A stretch of 64,000 nt of DNA from Lachnospiraceae bacterium (GCA_022794265.1 JAAWEK010000001.1:17343-81342); one strand, 5' to 3'; positions 7,069-17,706 are shown, numbered from the stretch's first letter. Program-made: numbers and translations. Notes: generated by a model not told the origin, from the sequence alone.

Positions 7069-8007
7069 ATGGATATGATCAGTAAATTAGACAAAGAATT
7101 GAAAGTAGTCATTGAGGAGGTAAAGAAAGTAATTGCCGGAAAAGACGATATTATTATAAAAGTCTTTGCAGCAATGCTGTCTGGTGGACACATATTATTG
7201 GAAGACGTGCCGGGGGTGGGAAAAACCACTCTGGCAGTGGCATTTTCCAGGGCCTTATCACTGGATTACCGGAGGGTTCAGTTTACGCCTGACGTACTGC
7301 CGTCTGATGTGGTGGGATTCTCTATGTTTAATAAAAAAATAAATGATTTTGAATTTAAAGAGGGTGCAGCGATGTGTAATCTCCTGCTGGCAGATGAGAT
7401 TAACAGAACCTCTCCGAAAACCCAGGCGGCGCTGCTGGAAGTTATGGAAGAAAAGAGAGTAACAGTAGACGGGGAGACGCATTATCTGCCGGAACCGTTT
7501 ATTGTTATTGCTACCCAGAATCCGGTTGGATATGTGGGAACCCAGAAACTGCCGGAATCACAACTGGATCGTTTTATGATTAAATTATCCATGGGATATC
7601 CGGATGAAGAAAATGAAATAAATGTATACAAAGGACGCAGCTATTCTGCGCTGCAGCTTGTGAACCATGTATTAGAAAAAGATTCAATTTTAACAATGAG
7701 AAAACAGGTGGAGCAGGTACATATTGATGATAAAATCTATGATTATGTGGCGAAACTGGTAAGGGATACCAGAGACAACCAGTATATTTCACTGGGAATC
7801 AGTCCACGTGGAGGCCTGGCGTTAATCAATATGGCAAAAGGCCTTGCTTTTTTATGCGGCAGGGATTATGTGGTTCCGGAAGATGTATTGGAAGCATTGC
7901 CGGACGTTGCAATTCATAGAATTGTTTTGAGTTCGAAAGCAAAGGCAAACGGATACTCGGAGACGGATATTCTGGAAGAATTAAGGAAAAAAATTGCAAT
8001 ACCGTAA
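7069..8007 (+). CDS. MoxR-family AAA+ ATPase
   Basis: This protein of about 312 residues shows the MoxR AAA+ motifs: Walker A in EDVPGVGKTTLA, Walker B in LLADEINR, sensor 1 in ATQNPVG, and the arginine-finger region in ESQLDRFMI. MoxR ATPases act as chaperones that insert cofactors or assemble complexes, and are commonly encoded beside DUF58 and transglutaminase-like genes, as here. The start could be ATG 7069 or TTG 7060; AAAGGA at 7050-7055 is better spaced for 7069. The stop is 14 bases before the DUF58 start, so the genes are clearly one operon. The client is unknown. Confidence 0.9.
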   Translation: MDMISKLDKELKVVIEEVKKVIAGKDDIIIKVFAAMLSGGHILLEDVPGVGKTTLAVAFSRALSLDYRRVQFTPDVLPSDVVGFSMFNKKINDFEFKEGAAMCNLLLADEINRTSPKTQAALLEVMEEKRVTVDGETHYLPEPFIVIATQNPVGYVGTQKLPESQLDRFMIKLSMGYPDEENEINVYKGRSYSALQLVNHVLEKDSILTMRKQVEQVHIDDKIYDYVAKLVRDTRDNQYISLGISPRGGLALINMAKGLAFLCGRDYVVPEDVLEALPDVAIHRIVLSSKAKANGYSETDILEELRKKIAIP

Positions 8008-8021
8008 GAGAAAGGATGTTT

Positions 8022-9098
8022 ATGTGGGGAAAAAGATTTAGTTATTTTTGTTTTCTGGCATTGATACTGTTTGGTCTGCTGTTTTATCATCACTATGTAA
8101 TGATGATATGGGTAGTAATCCTGGCGGTACTGCCGGCAGTCTCATTTATTTTAACAAAACTGACAGTGAAGAAGATACATATCAGCATTATGACTGATAA
8201 ATCTACGATAGGAAAAAATGTTCCCATTGAAATATACTTTACCGTAAAAAATGGGTTTATTGCACCTATTGAAAATCTGAAACTGAATGTTAAGATTTTT
8301 AATGCATTTTATCAAAATAGCGAAGCATATGAACTGGTAGTTCCTTCCGTTCCTTTTTCCGAGAGAAAAGTCAGTATGAGGATTTCAGGAAAATATTGCG
8401 GCAGGATGATTGTACAGATAGAAAATGTCATCGTGGAAGATTTTTTGGGATTGTTCCGTTTTGAGAAAGATCTGAATGTGGTGGAAGAAGTTACAATCAT
8501 GCCGGAGAGAAATATAGAACTTCCACAGATTAATCTGTCCGACAGTGGAGTGGCGAATGACGATGAGGTTCAATATACAAAGGGAGATGATGTCTCTCAA
8601 ATTTCACAGATCAGAAATTATATTCCAGGGGATAAGCTGCAGAATATCCATTGGAAGCTGAGTGCAAAAAATGAAGAGCTTCAGGTAAAGGAGTTCAGCA
8701 AACCTTATTCAGATGAGGTTACACTTTTAGTAGAACTTTCCATCCAGGCAGATAAGCCGGAGATTACTGACAGTATTATTGAAGCATATTATGCTTCCGG
8801 TAAGTATCTGCTGAAAAACGGAAGGCGGTTTCGGGCTTCCTGGTTTAATACAAAAACAAAGGAATTGTTTGAAACTAAAATAGAAACCGATGAAGAACTG
8901 GATATTTCTCTCAATGAATTATATTATATGATACCGTATGAAAATCCTACGCTTACATACAGCAGTTATATGGCAATTCACTCCGAGCTTGTAACGACGG
9001 TGATGTATATTTCTGATGCAGGTGTAAACGGAATATCAGGTGAGAGATATGACATTTCGGATGATAAGGTGGTGATTACATGTCTTTCCGTTCAATAG
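8022..9098 (+). CDS. DUF58 domain membrane protein
   Basis: This 358-residue protein has two N-terminal hydrophobic helices (about 8-25 and 29-47), an extracytoplasmic or beta-rich middle, and the DUF58 signature: YTKGDDVSQIS, then NYIPGDKLQNIHWKLSAK and an EELQVKEF segment. DUF58 proteins have a von Willebrand A-like fold and occur with MoxR ATPases; the function is not established. Two ATG codons at 8016 and 8022 are possible; GAGAAAGGA favours 8022. The last 19 bases overlap the transglutaminase gene, which implies translational coupling. Confidence 0.85.
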   Translation: MWGKRFSYFCFLALILFGLLFYHHYVMMIWVVILAVLPAVSFILTKLTVKKIHISIMTDKSTIGKNVPIEIYFTVKNGFIAPIENLKLNVKIFNAFYQNSEAYELVVPSVPFSERKVSMRISGKYCGRMIVQIENVIVEDFLGLFRFEKDLNVVEEVTIMPERNIELPQINLSDSGVANDDEVQYTKGDDVSQISQIRNYIPGDKLQNIHWKLSAKNEELQVKEFSKPYSDEVTLLVELSIQADKPEITDSIIEAYYASGKYLLKNGRRFRASWFNTKTKELFETKIETDEELDISLNELYYMIPYENPTLTYSSYMAIHSELVTTVMYISDAGVNGISGERYDISDDKVVITCLSVQ

Positions 9099-11695
9099 CC
9101 AGTCAATTAAATATTGCAAAAAAAATTGCAGATAAAAAACTGAAAATTCGTCAGGAAAAGGATCGTCTGTCCGGTATTAACATTATTTCGGAACCGCAGA
9201 TTGATAATAATAAAAAGATATATTTTATTTTAAGCAATGCCATAATAAATTATCTGGTTGTTACCGGTATGATTGGATGTTTTGTGGTACCGTTTGAGAT
9301 TGACTGCAATATGTATATTATTCAGTTTGCTGGAATTTTTATAAGTCTTTATGTGGCATTTTTATATTATAATGTCTGGGTGAAAATAGTTGGTTATCTG
9401 CTGGGAATTTGTGGCTTTATATATGGTATCATCAATTACCAGTGGATGATTCGTGGCGGATTTGCCTATATCGCAAATATCATTATGGAATATCTGGAGA
9501 AGGATATGGATTTACCCATTGAAAGAAGATATTCCACTTATGGGTTCAATGAAAAAACGGCGGTTACAATGTGCCTGCTGTTTTTGGCATTCGGATTATT
9601 TTTGTTATTTAATATGGTGATTTCGGAAACAAAAGGCCTGGTGCTGATTCTGCTGTTTTCCTTTCCGATTACCCAGTTTGGAATGTATTTTGATGAAGGT
9701 CTGGATATTTATTATTTCACCATGTATGTGATTGGAATTACCTCGTTATATTTTTTGCGGAACACGACCCATTATCATATGGAATACAGGAGAAGAAAAG
9801 GATATACTAAAAAGGAAATCCGGGGAAAAAACAGGATTGTCTATGATTATGTAAATGACGGAAAGAGTACCTTCTGGATATTGGTCATGGTGGCAATGAT
9901 TGTGATGGCTTCTGTATTTTCCTTTTCCAGGTTTATGGAACAGGATGAGTTCCAAATGGATTCCGGGTTCAGCGAGTTAAAGGATAATACCAGAGAGTTT
10001 ACAAGACAGGTCGCATTGGTAGGATTCTGGGGAATGTTTAACCGGACTGGACAGAGTCCCGGCGGTGTCAGCAATAATAAACTGGGACAGGTAAACCGGA
10101 TAAATTATGATTTTCAAACGGATTTGATTTTAAAAACACTGCGGGTAAACGGTGAAGAAGAAATTTTTATTAAAAGTTTTAACGGTTCTGTATATGATAA
10201 TTCTTATTGGGAAACTTTATCTGCACATCAGGGAGAAGTACCTGCCATTACCAATTACGGCATTACTGTGGAAGATACCTTCGGTTTGTCGAAGCAGTTA
10301 ATGGATTATTATGGGATTGGAAATTTTTATAAACAGATTGAGGTAACCAATGTGTTTGCCAATGAAAATTATGTGTATCTTCCGTATTTTTCTGATGATA
10401 CATCCGATGCGCTCAGTACAGTTACAACCGATGATGAGTTTTCTGGTAAACTTCAGACCGGATGGGTATTTACCACATGGTATAAACCGTTGGTAGGATA
10501 CGGAACGGTAAAACAGTTACAAAACAACATTATGAATTTACGGCAAAGGGAACTTGAGAAGAGTATAAAAGCAGAATCAAGTGAAGACATATCTGTCAGA
10601 ACAAAAGCGGAAGCAGAACTGGAATGCTTTAGAAAAGAAGAAGCCTATGCATTGTATGTAAAAGATACGTATCTGCAGATACCGGATTATAACCGTCAGG
10701 CTATTCAGAACTTTGTGGATAAATATTCTATTGACCCAGACAGTGATACCCTGATTGAGGATGTTGTCAGAACCTTTCAGTATGAGTTTGAATATACCTT
10801 GATGCCAGGGAAAACTCCTAGTGCTGCAGACTTTGTAAATTATTTTTTGGATGAGACCCAGAAAGGTTATTGTACTTATTTTGCTACGGCGGCAACGCTG
10901 ATTTACCGTTATATGGGGATTCCGGCCCGATATGCAGGGGGTTACAAACTCAGCGGCGATGCATATAATGACGGCGTTGCTGACAGGAGAGAAAACGCCA
11001 TGGAATGGGCGGATTATGATGTAAAAGATAAAAATGTAATGAAATATGAGCTGACAGATACCAATGCCCATGCCTGGGTAGAAATATATATTGACGGACT
11101 GGGATGGATTCCGGTAGAAGTTACTCCGTATTCAGACTATGATTACACACAGGAGCCGGAAGAAAACAATGGCGGTATCGGAAATTATCTGGCAAATTCA
11201 GTATTTACTGCCCAAAATATGAATCGGGTTAAAAATACCACGCTCTCCATTCTCATTTTTATATTTGGTGGTGGAATTATATTTATTATATCTTATTTTG
11301 CCGTGGGCATATTTGTCAGAAAGAAGCGTTACAATGAAAGAGGAGCAGAACAGAGATACCAGAATCTAAAGAAATCCATGACGGCGGCAGGTCTTTTAAA
11401 GCGGGCGTTAAAACATGATTCATCCATGGAAGAACAGGATATAATCCGTGAGTCAGGAAAAGGTGAAATAACCTATGATGAAAGCGCTGAAATTCTGGTA
11501 AACAATCAGTATGCAGACGAGGAAACTTCATGGAAGATAATGAAGATTATTGAAAAGGCAAAGTTTAGCAGGAACCAGCCTTCGGATGAGGAGATTGATT
11601 ATCTGGTATTGAATACCAATGAAATAAATAAAAAGATATATCAAAATCTATCTCCAGTTAAAAAGTTTTTGTTTAAGTATATCAGAATGTTATAG
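9080..11695 (+). CDS. transglutaminase-like membrane protein
   Basis: This 871-residue protein has a cluster of five or six hydrophobic helices in the N-terminal third, a further helix near residues 270-290, a large extracytoplasmic domain, a transglutaminase core and a last helix near 725-745 followed by a cytoplasmic tail. The core shows the active-site Cys598 in KGYCTYFATAA and His664 in NAHAWVEIY; the third position lies in WIPVEVTP. This is the TgpA-like architecture found in operons with MoxR and DUF58. The reaction in bacteria is unproven; peptidase or crosslinking activity at the cell surface is the usual suggestion. The ATG at 9080 overlaps the DUF58 gene by 19 bases. Confidence 0.85.
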   Translation: MSFRSIASQLNIAKKIADKKLKIRQEKDRLSGINIISEPQIDNNKKIYFILSNAIINYLVVTGMIGCFVVPFEIDCNMYIIQFAGIFISLYVAFLYYNVWVKIVGYLLGICGFIYGIINYQWMIRGGFAYIANIIMEYLEKDMDLPIERRYSTYGFNEKTAVTMCLLFLAFGLFLLFNMVISETKGLVLILLFSFPITQFGMYFDEGLDIYYFTMYVIGITSLYFLRNTTHYHMEYRRRKGYTKKEIRGKNRIVYDYVNDGKSTFWILVMVAMIVMASVFSFSRFMEQDEFQMDSGFSELKDNTREFTRQVALVGFWGMFNRTGQSPGGVSNNKLGQVNRINYDFQTDLILKTLRVNGEEEIFIKSFNGSVYDNSYWETLSAHQGEVPAITNYGITVEDTFGLSKQLMDYYGIGNFYKQIEVTNVFANENYVYLPYFSDDTSDALSTVTTDDEFSGKLQTGWVFTTWYKPLVGYGTVKQLQNNIMNLRQRELEKSIKAESSEDISVRTKAEAELECFRKEEAYALYVKDTYLQIPDYNRQAIQNFVDKYSIDPDSDTLIEDVVRTFQYEFEYTLMPGKTPSAADFVNYFLDETQKGYCTYFATAATLIYRYMGIPARYAGGYKLSGDAYNDGVADRRENAMEWADYDVKDKNVMKYELTDTNAHAWVEIYIDGLGWIPVEVTPYSDYDYTQEPEENNGGIGNYLANSVFTAQNMNRVKNTTLSILIFIFGGGIIFIISYFAVGIFVRKKRYNERGAEQRYQNLKKSMTAAGLLKRALKHDSSMEEQDIIRESGKGEITYDESAEILVNNQYADEETSWKIMKIIEKAKFSRNQPSDEEIDYLVLNTNEINKKIYQNLSPVKKFLFKYIRML

Positions 11696-11712
11696 ATTTT
11701 TTGAAAAAAATC

Positions 11713-11740
11713 TTGTATGATTTGTCAGAATTGCTATAAT
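11713..11740 (+). promoter_or_regulatory. promoter of ddh
   Basis: TTGTAT (11713-11718) and a perfect TATAAT (11735-11740) are 16 bases apart, about 50 bases before the ddh start codon. Confidence 0.6.
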
Positions 11741-11789
11741 AGAAAGTTGTAAAAGATTCTGATTGGATGAAATGGAGGAAACTGATAAA

Positions 11790-12770
11790 ATGAAAATAGG
11801 AATATTGGGATACGGAAATCTGGGACGGGGGATTGAATGTGCAATCCGCCAGAATGAAGATATGGAACTTGCGGCGGTTTTTACCAGAAGAAATCCGGAA
11901 AACGTGAAGATTCTGACGGAAGGGGTTCCGGTATATCCGGCAGAGGAACTTGAAAACATGCAGGGGAAACTGGATGTTCTGATTCTTTGTGGAGGCAGTG
12001 CCACAGATTTACCAGAGCAGACGCCGTCATATGCAAAATATTTTAATGTTATTGACAGTTTTGATACACATGCAAGGATACCAGAACACTTTGACAATGT
12101 GGATACTGCAGCAAAGGAAAGCGGTCATGTAGCTCTGATATCCTGCGGCTGGGATCCGGGAATGTTTTCATTAAATCGATTATATGCAAATGCCATTTTG
12201 CCAAAGGGAAAGGATTATACGTTCTGGGGAAAAGGTGTCAGTCAGGGGCATTCGGATGCAATCCGCCGGGTAGAAGGTGTAAAAGACGGAAAGCAGTATA
12301 CAATTCCAGTAGAAGATGCTTTGGCTGCAGTCCGGAATGGGAAGAACCCGGAACTGACCACACGGCAGAAACATCTTCGCGAGTGTTTTGTTGTAGCAGA
12401 AGAAGGAGCAGATTTGGCAAAAATAGAAGAAACTATTAAGAATATGCCGAATTATTTTGCTGATTATGATACAACGGTTCATTTTATCAGTGAGGCAGAA
12501 TTAAGGGAGCAGCATAGCGGCATACCTCATGGCGGTTTTGTATTCCGTACCGGCGTGACGGGATGGGAGGAAGAACATGCTCACATAATAGAATACAGTC
12601 TGAAACTGGATTCAAATCCTGAATTTACTTCTTCGGTCATAGTGGCTTATGCAAGAGCGGTATACCGATTATCCATGGAAGGGGCATGCGGTTGTAAGAC
12701 AGTGTTTGATATTGCGCCTGCATATCTGAGTCCGAAATCCGGAGCAGAATTGAGAAAGCATTTATTATAA
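11790..12770 (+). CDS. ddh: meso-diaminopimelate dehydrogenase
   Basis: This 326-residue enzyme matches the size of Ddh. It makes meso-2,6-diaminopimelate from L-tetrahydrodipicolinate with NADPH and ammonia in one step, feeding lysine and peptidoglycan synthesis. Seen in the sequence are a Rossmann nucleotide loop at the N-terminus (GILGYGNLGRGI), the NADPH-binding FTRRNP segment, and substrate-site motifs SFDTHARIPEH, SCGWDPGMFSLNR and GKGVSQGHSDAIRR, all characteristic of the family. ATG 11790 is chosen over TTG 11763 because GGAGG is at 11774-11778. It has its own promoter and is followed by a hairpin, so it is monocistronic. Confidence 0.93.
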   Translation: MKIGILGYGNLGRGIECAIRQNEDMELAAVFTRRNPENVKILTEGVPVYPAEELENMQGKLDVLILCGGSATDLPEQTPSYAKYFNVIDSFDTHARIPEHFDNVDTAAKESGHVALISCGWDPGMFSLNRLYANAILPKGKDYTFWGKGVSQGHSDAIRRVEGVKDGKQYTIPVEDALAAVRNGKNPELTTRQKHLRECFVVAEEGADLAKIEETIKNMPNYFADYDTTVHFISEAELREQHSGIPHGGFVFRTGVTGWEEEHAHIIEYSLKLDSNPEFTSSVIVAYARAVYRLSMEGACGCKTVFDIAPAYLSPKSGAELRKHLL

Positions 12771-12806
12771 AATTGAATAATTCTTTTTTCTAAAATGATG
12801 ACCTGG

Positions 12807-12846
12807 TACATCGTCCATGTAATAGCTTTTGGACGATGTATTCTTT
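12807..12846 (+). terminator. terminator after ddh
   Basis: TACATCGTCCA (12807-12817) pairs perfectly with 12830-12840, followed by TTCTTT. The T run is short, so the site is moderately convincing. Confidence 0.6.
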
Positions 12847-12920
12847 ATTATGAAATTATCATACAGGCACTTGTAAACCATTGACTAAATAAACAATTAT
12901 AAATAGAAAGGTAAATTGAT

Positions 12921-13610
12921 ATGACAAATGAAGAAATTCAAATCCGTTTATATGAAATGGCAGATAAAAAGTTTCAGGAATTTTCTTCCGCATTGATTCC
13001 GGGCTGTACAAACATGATAGGGGTGCGGATTCCGAATCTTCGGCTGCTGGCAAAGGAAATAGTAAAAGGCGACTGGAGGGGGTATCTGGAAGAAGCAGGG
13101 GAGGATACCTTTGAGGAACTAATGCTGCAGGGAATCGTAATAGGGGGTTCGAAATGCGGAATTGAAGAAAAAATCAGTCTGGCAGAGAAATTTATTCCTA
13201 AAATACGGGACTGGTCAGTCAATGATGTGTTCTGTTCCTGTTTTAAATGTGCCGGGAAAAATCAGGAACGGGTTTTTGAATTTCTTATGCCCTATGTTAC
13301 GTCGGAACATGAATTTGAGCAGAGAGTTGTGGCTGTTATGCTGATGGACTATTTTCTCACAGAGGAATATATCCACCAGGTGCTTCAGGTGCTCAATGAA
13401 TTAAAACATGAGGGATATTATACAAAAATGGGAATTGCATGGGCGACGGCAACCGCATATGCAAAATTTCCAAGGGAAACCTACGTGTATCTGACAGAGT
13501 GGAATACACTGGATGATTTTACGTTTAATAAAGCTATTCAGAAAATGACTGAGTCTTACCGGGTTCCGCAGGAGGATAAAGAAATGCTTCGAAGATTAAA
13601 AAGGAAATAG
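12921..13610 (+). CDS. DNA alkylation repair protein (AlkD-like)
   Basis: This 229-residue all-alpha protein matches the AlkD/DNA alkylation repair family (HEAT-like repeats). It carries the typical N-terminal PGCTNMIGVRIPNLRLLAKEI segment, the middle IRDWSVNDVFCSC with its conserved Trp and Asp, and the later helical repeats. AlkC/AlkD enzymes remove N3- and N7-alkylated purines without flipping the base. A GAAAGG site is well spaced before ATG 12921. The gene is alone, between the ddh terminator and the gltX promoter. Family members outside the characterised Bacillus enzymes may have other DNA-related roles. Confidence 0.85.
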   Translation: MTNEEIQIRLYEMADKKFQEFSSALIPGCTNMIGVRIPNLRLLAKEIVKGDWRGYLEEAGEDTFEELMLQGIVIGGSKCGIEEKISLAEKFIPKIRDWSVNDVFCSCFKCAGKNQERVFEFLMPYVTSEHEFEQRVVAVMLMDYFLTEEYIHQVLQVLNELKHEGYYTKMGIAWATATAYAKFPRETYVYLTEWNTLDDFTFNKAIQKMTESYRVPQEDKEMLRRLKRK

Positions 13611-13619
13611 TCTTTTATC

Positions 13620-13648
13620 TTGCACGAAGATAGAAAATGAGATATAAT
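13620..13648 (+). promoter_or_regulatory. promoter of gltX
   Basis: TTGCAC (13620-13625) and TATAAT (13643-13648) are separated by 17 bases. Transcription would begin about 25 bases before the gltX start codon. Confidence 0.8.
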
Positions 13649-13682
13649 TGCAAAGAAATTATAGATGGAAAAGAGGAAAGAT

Positions 13683-15140
13683 ATGTCTAAGATAAGAACG
13701 AGATTTGCACCAAGCCCGACAGGCAGGATGCACGTTGGAAATTTGAGAACGGCACTTTATGAGTACCTGATCGCTAAACATGAGAACGGTGATTTTATCT
13801 TAAGAATAGAAGATACGGACCAGGAACGTTTTGTGGAAGGTGCATTGGATATTATATATCGGACTATGGAAAAAGCCGGTCTGCCTCATGATGAAGGTCC
13901 CGATAAAGACGGAGGCTTTGGTCCATATGTTCAGAGTGAGCGTCAGGCCTCCGGCATTTATTTAGAGTATGCAAAGAAGCTGGTTGAAAAAGGTGAGGCA
14001 TATTACTGCTTCTGTGACGAGCAGAGGTTAAAATCACTGGAACAGACTATTGGTGACAAGACTATTGTAGTATATGACAAGCACTGTCTTCATTTATCCA
14101 AAGAAGAAATAGAAGAAAATCTGGCGAAGGGTGTTCCTTATGTAATCCGTCAGAATAATCCCAAAGAGGGAACTACTACATTTACAGATGATATTTATGG
14201 CGAGATTACGGTTGAGAATTCGGAATTGGATGATATGATTCTGATTAAATCAGACGGGTTTCCGACTTATAATTTTGCTAATGTCATAGATGATCATTTA
14301 ATGGAGATTACCCATGTAGTCAGAGGCAATGAATATATTTCTTCCTCACCGAAATATCAGAGATTATATGAGGCGTTTGGCTGGGAGTCACCAAAATATA
14401 TACATCTTCCGTTGATTACTGATGAGAATCATAAAAAACTCAGCAAGAGAAGCGGACATTCTTCCTTTGAAGATTTACTGGAGCAGGGATTTGTGGCTGA
14501 GGCAATTGTTAATTATATTGCGCTGCTTGGCTGGAGTCCGGAAGACAATCAGGAAATATTTACTCTGGAAGAACTGATACAGAAATTTGACTATCGTCAT
14601 ATCAATAAATCTCCTTCCGTTTTTGATATTGTGAAATTGAAATGGATGAACGGTGAATATATTAAAGCCATGGAAACCGGTCTTTTTTATGAAATGGCAA
14701 TGCCGTATCTGAAACCGGTTGTTACGAAGGATTTAGACTGCAAAAAAATTCTTGATCTGGTGAAAACCAGAATCGAAGTATTTCCGGATATTGCAGAACT
14801 GGTGGATTTCTTTGAAGAGCTTCCGGATTATGACATCGGTATGTATACCCATAAAAAGATGAAGACTAACACGGAAAATTCACTGGAGGTATTAAAGGAA
14901 CTGTTGCCGCTTCTGGAAGCCCATGAGGATTATTCGGTGGATTCCCTCCATGCTCTGATTATGGAATATATTTCGAAGAAAGGAATAAAGAACGGCCAGG
15001 GATTATGGCCGGTTCGGACAGCCGTATCCGGAAAACAGATGACACCGGGAGGAGCGTTTGAAATCATGGAGATTCTGGGAAAAGCAGAATCCATAAGAAG
15101 AATTAAAGTAGGTATCGAGAAACTTGAACAGGCAATTTAG
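13683..15140 (+). CDS. gltX: glutamyl-tRNA synthetase
   Basis: This 485-residue class I synthetase charges tRNA-Glu (and, in organisms using the amidotransferase route, tRNA-Gln) with glutamate. Near the N-terminus [18 protein letters not shown] holds the HIGH-type motif (HVGN), and [11 protein letters not shown] holds the KMSKS-type motif (KLSKR). A helical anticodon-binding domain makes up the last 170 residues. ATG 13683 follows AAGAGGA; an earlier in-frame ATG at 13665 has no such site. Its last 17 bases overlap the start of the helicase gene. Confidence 0.93.
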   Translation: MSKIRTRFAPSPTGRMHVGNLRTALYEYLIAKHENGDFILRIEDTDQERFVEGALDIIYRTMEKAGLPHDEGPDKDGGFGPYVQSERQASGIYLEYAKKLVEKGEAYYCFCDEQRLKSLEQTIGDKTIVVYDKHCLHLSKEEIEENLAKGVPYVIRQNNPKEGTTTFTDDIYGEITVENSELDDMILIKSDGFPTYNFANVIDDHLMEITHVVRGNEYISSSPKYQRLYEAFGWESPKYIHLPLITDENHKKLSKRSGHSSFEDLLEQGFVAEAIVNYIALLGWSPEDNQEIFTLEELIQKFDYRHINKSPSVFDIVKLKWMNGEYIKAMETGLFYEMAMPYLKPVVTKDLDCKKILDLVKTRIEVFPDIAELVDFFEELPDYDIGMYTHKKMKTNTENSLEVLKELLPLLEAHEDYSVDSLHALIMEYISKKGIKNGQGLWPVRTAVSGKQMTPGGAFEIMEILGKAESIRRIKVGIEKLEQAI

Positions 15141-17145
15141 TGAATCACAATGGAATGCGATTAATCATTATACAGGCCCGTGTCTGGTATTAGCAGGGCC
15201 CGGTTCCGGTAAAACATTGGTGATTACCAACCGGACCAGATATCTGATTGAACATTTCGGGGTAAATCCTTCCAATATTCTGGTCATAACCTTTACAAAG
15301 GCGGCAGCAAAGGAAATGCAGGAGCGGTTTGCAGGGCTGATGGGAGGTCAGCGGCCGCCGGTTTCCTTTGGAACATTTCATGCTGTTTTTTTCAAAATTT
15401 TAAAGTATGCCTATAATTACAGTGCAGAAAATATTCTCCGGGAAGATGAAAAATACCGGATGATACGGGAGTTGATTGAACAGGAAGAACTGGATATCGA
15501 AGATATCAATGAGTTTGTGTCTTCCATTATAGGGGAAATCAGTGCGGTAAAAGGAGATATGATAGATATCAGTCATTATTATTCCGGTAATTGCAGTGAT
15601 GAAGCATTTCGGAGAATCTATCAGAAATATGATGACAGACTGCGGAAATCCAATAAAGTGGATTTTGATGATATGCTGGTAATGTGTTATGAACTGTTGC
15701 GGGCAAGGAAAGATATTCTTGCGGCGTGGCAGAATAAATACCGGTTCATTCTGATTGATGAGTTTCAGGATATCAATCGTGTACAGTTTGAAATTATGAA
15801 ACTGCTGGCGTTGCCGGAGAACAATCTTTTTATTGTAGGAGATGACGACCAGTCCATATACCGGTTCCGGGGGGCCAGACCGGAAATCATGCTGAATTTT
15901 GAAAAAGAATATCCGGGAACCGTTCAGGTGGTTTTAAATGAAAATTATCGTTCATCCGGGAATATTGTCACTGCATCCCTGCGGTTGATTCAGAATAATA
16001 AAAACCGGTTTCAAAAGGTAATTAAACCGGTGGCAGAGAAGGGATTTCCGGTAATTTACCGGAAGTTTCCAACCCAGACAGAAGAGAATCAGCATATCGT
16101 AGATGAAATTAAATCATACATAGAAAGCGGCGGACGGTATTCGGATATTGCTATTTTGTTTCGAACCAATATCGGCCCCAGGTTCCTGGTGGACAAACTG
16201 ATGGAATATAACCTTCCGTTTCATATGAAGGATGTCATGCCGAATATTTACGAGCATTTTATTGCCAAAAATCTTTTTGCATATATTAATATTGCCTGCG
16301 GCAGTAGAAAGAGAAGCGATTATCTGCAGATTATGAACCGTCCGAAACGCTATATCTCCAGAGAGGCCCTTTCTGCGGAAGAAATTTCCATAGCCATGTT
16401 GAAAGAATTTTATTCCGATAAAGACTGGATGATGGAACGTCTGGAAAAGCTGGAATATGATTTAACATTGATTTCAAGAATGACGCCATATGCCGCTATT
16501 ACCTATATCCGGCAGGGAATCGGATATGACAGTTATCTCGGTGAATATGCCGAATATCGGAGAATGAAACAGGAAGAGCTGATAGATGTTATAAATGAAA
16601 TTGCAGAGGCAGCCAAACCGTATCAGACATTTTCTGACTGGTATATCCATATCCGGGAATATTCGGAAGAACTGGTCAGACAGGCAGAAATCAACCGGCA
16701 GAAGACTAATGCCGTTGAACTGGCTACCATGCACAGTTCCAAGGGATTGGAATATGATACGGTATTTATTATTGATGCCGTGGAAGGCGTTACGCCTCAT
16801 GCCAAAGCAGTACTTGAGGAGGATTTGGAAGAAGAAAGACGAATGTTTTATGTTGCTGCAACCCGGGCAAAACGTCGTTTGTATGTATATTCCACCGAAG
16901 AACGGTTTAATAAACCGGTTACAGCATCCAGATTTGTGGCAGAGATGCAGATTGATTTTGAAGGCATTACAGTGGGAGGAGCGGTAGTGCATAAAAAATA
17001 TGGGGAAGGAATCATCCGTCGGTTGGAGGAGGGAAAAATAGTAATATATTTTGGAAAGCTGAGAAAAGAATTAGTATTTGATATGAAATATGCGTTTTCA
17101 AACGATATCATTCAAAAAGTATCAAACCAGAATGAAAAGATATAA
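15124..17145 (+). CDS. UvrD/PcrA-type superfamily 1 DNA helicase
   Basis: This 673-residue protein has the SF1A helicase motifs in order: Walker A ([15 protein letters not shown]), [13 protein letters not shown] (Ia), [16 protein letters not shown] (II), [14 protein letters not shown] (III), LNENYRSS (IV), [16 protein letters not shown] (V) and [14 protein letters not shown] (VI). It is a 3'-5' DNA translocase likely used in repair or conflict resolution. It is somewhat shorter than PcrA but ends in a Tudor-like segment ([20 protein letters not shown]), as in PcrA. The start is TTG at 15124, inside gltX, so its translation is probably coupled to gltX. A strong terminator follows. Confidence 0.88.
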   Translation: MNRQFSESQWNAINHYTGPCLVLAGPGSGKTLVITNRTRYLIEHFGVNPSNILVITFTKAAAKEMQERFAGLMGGQRPPVSFGTFHAVFFKILKYAYNYSAENILREDEKYRMIRELIEQEELDIEDINEFVSSIIGEISAVKGDMIDISHYYSGNCSDEAFRRIYQKYDDRLRKSNKVDFDDMLVMCYELLRARKDILAAWQNKYRFILIDEFQDINRVQFEIMKLLALPENNLFIVGDDDQSIYRFRGARPEIMLNFEKEYPGTVQVVLNENYRSSGNIVTASLRLIQNNKNRFQKVIKPVAEKGFPVIYRKFPTQTEENQHIVDEIKSYIESGGRYSDIAILFRTNIGPRFLVDKLMEYNLPFHMKDVMPNIYEHFIAKNLFAYINIACGSRKRSDYLQIMNRPKRYISREALSAEEISIAMLKEFYSDKDWMMERLEKLEYDLTLISRMTPYAAITYIRQGIGYDSYLGEYAEYRRMKQEELIDVINEIAEAAKPYQTFSDWYIHIREYSEELVRQAEINRQKTNAVELATMHSSKGLEYDTVFIIDAVEGVTPHAKAVLEEDLEEERRMFYVAATRAKRRLYVYSTEERFNKPVTASRFVAEMQIDFEGITVGGAVVHKKYGEGIIRRLEEGKIVIYFGKLRKELVFDMKYAFSNDIIQKVSNQNEKI

Positions 17146-17172
17146 ATAAAATATATTTATTATACAATTAAT

Positions 17173-17222
17173 CAAAGTGAATCCCCCAAAGATGTCTCTG
17201 GGGGATTCACTTTGTGTTTTAT
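17173..17222. terminator. bidirectional Rho-independent terminator
   Basis: A perfect 16-bp stem (17173-17188 with 17199-17214, arm CAAAGTGAATCCCCCA) with a T-rich 3' flank sits between the helicase gene and the convergent MarR-type gene and can serve both. Confidence 0.85.
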
Positions 17223-17265
17223 TTGAAATAGTTTTAAGATTATAATTTATGCATGATATCTCTAT

Positions 17266-17706
17266 TTACAATAATAGTTTGGATTTTTCACGAAACCATT
17301 GCAGATATTTTTTATTCAGACGAAGAAATTCCCGGCATTCATCCGGTGACAGTTCCTGAAAAACGCTGTTTTCAATGTTTACGACCGGCTGGATTTTTTC
17401 ATTTACAAATTGTTTTCCAATATCCGTTAAAAAAATCTGCATTTCCCGTCCTTTCCCGGCTTTCAGGTAGAGTAATCCCTGATTTTCCAGTTTATGAATC
17501 GAAGAACTGACGGTCTGTTTACTGATAAAAGACATATTACAGATATCTTTTTGCAGGCAGCCGTCGCCCAGTTCCAGAATATTATATAAAATAATAAATG
17601 CACTGTCAGATATTCCCATGTTTAATGCAATCTTGTGATAAATTTCTTCCATGCCTCTGTAAATCCGATTAAATTCTTTTAATTCGTAACCTTCGTGGGA
17701 AGTCAT
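17266..17706 (-). CDS. fabT: MarR-family regulator, probable fatty acid biosynthesis repressor FabT
   Basis: This 146-residue protein has the MarR fold, with the winged helix reading segment ICNMSFISKQTVSSSIHKLENQGLL and the wing KAGKGREMQIFLT. It is transcribed divergently from the fab cluster, as FabT-type regulators often are. Three palindromes of the form TTTGA-N3-TCAAA, close to the known FabT operator (ANTTTGATTATCAAATT), lie in front of fabH. In streptococci FabT represses fab genes using long-chain acyl-ACP as co-repressor; the same job is inferred here. AAGGAG is seven bases before its ATG, and its own promoter is near consensus. The gene name is an inference from context and motif. 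Confidence 0.75.
   Translation of the reverse strand: MTSHEGYELKEFNRIYRGMEEIYHKIALNMGISDSAFIILYNILELGDGCLQKDICNMSFISKQTVSSSIHKLENQGLLYLKAGKGREMQIFLTDIGKQFVNEKIQPVVNIENSVFQELSPDECREFLRLNKKYLQWFREKSKLLL

Noticed and set aside
10577-11071. A 164-codon minus-strand open frame inside the transglutaminase gene
   Set aside because: It lies wholly inside the real gene, has no ribosome binding site and an unlikely amino-acid composition.
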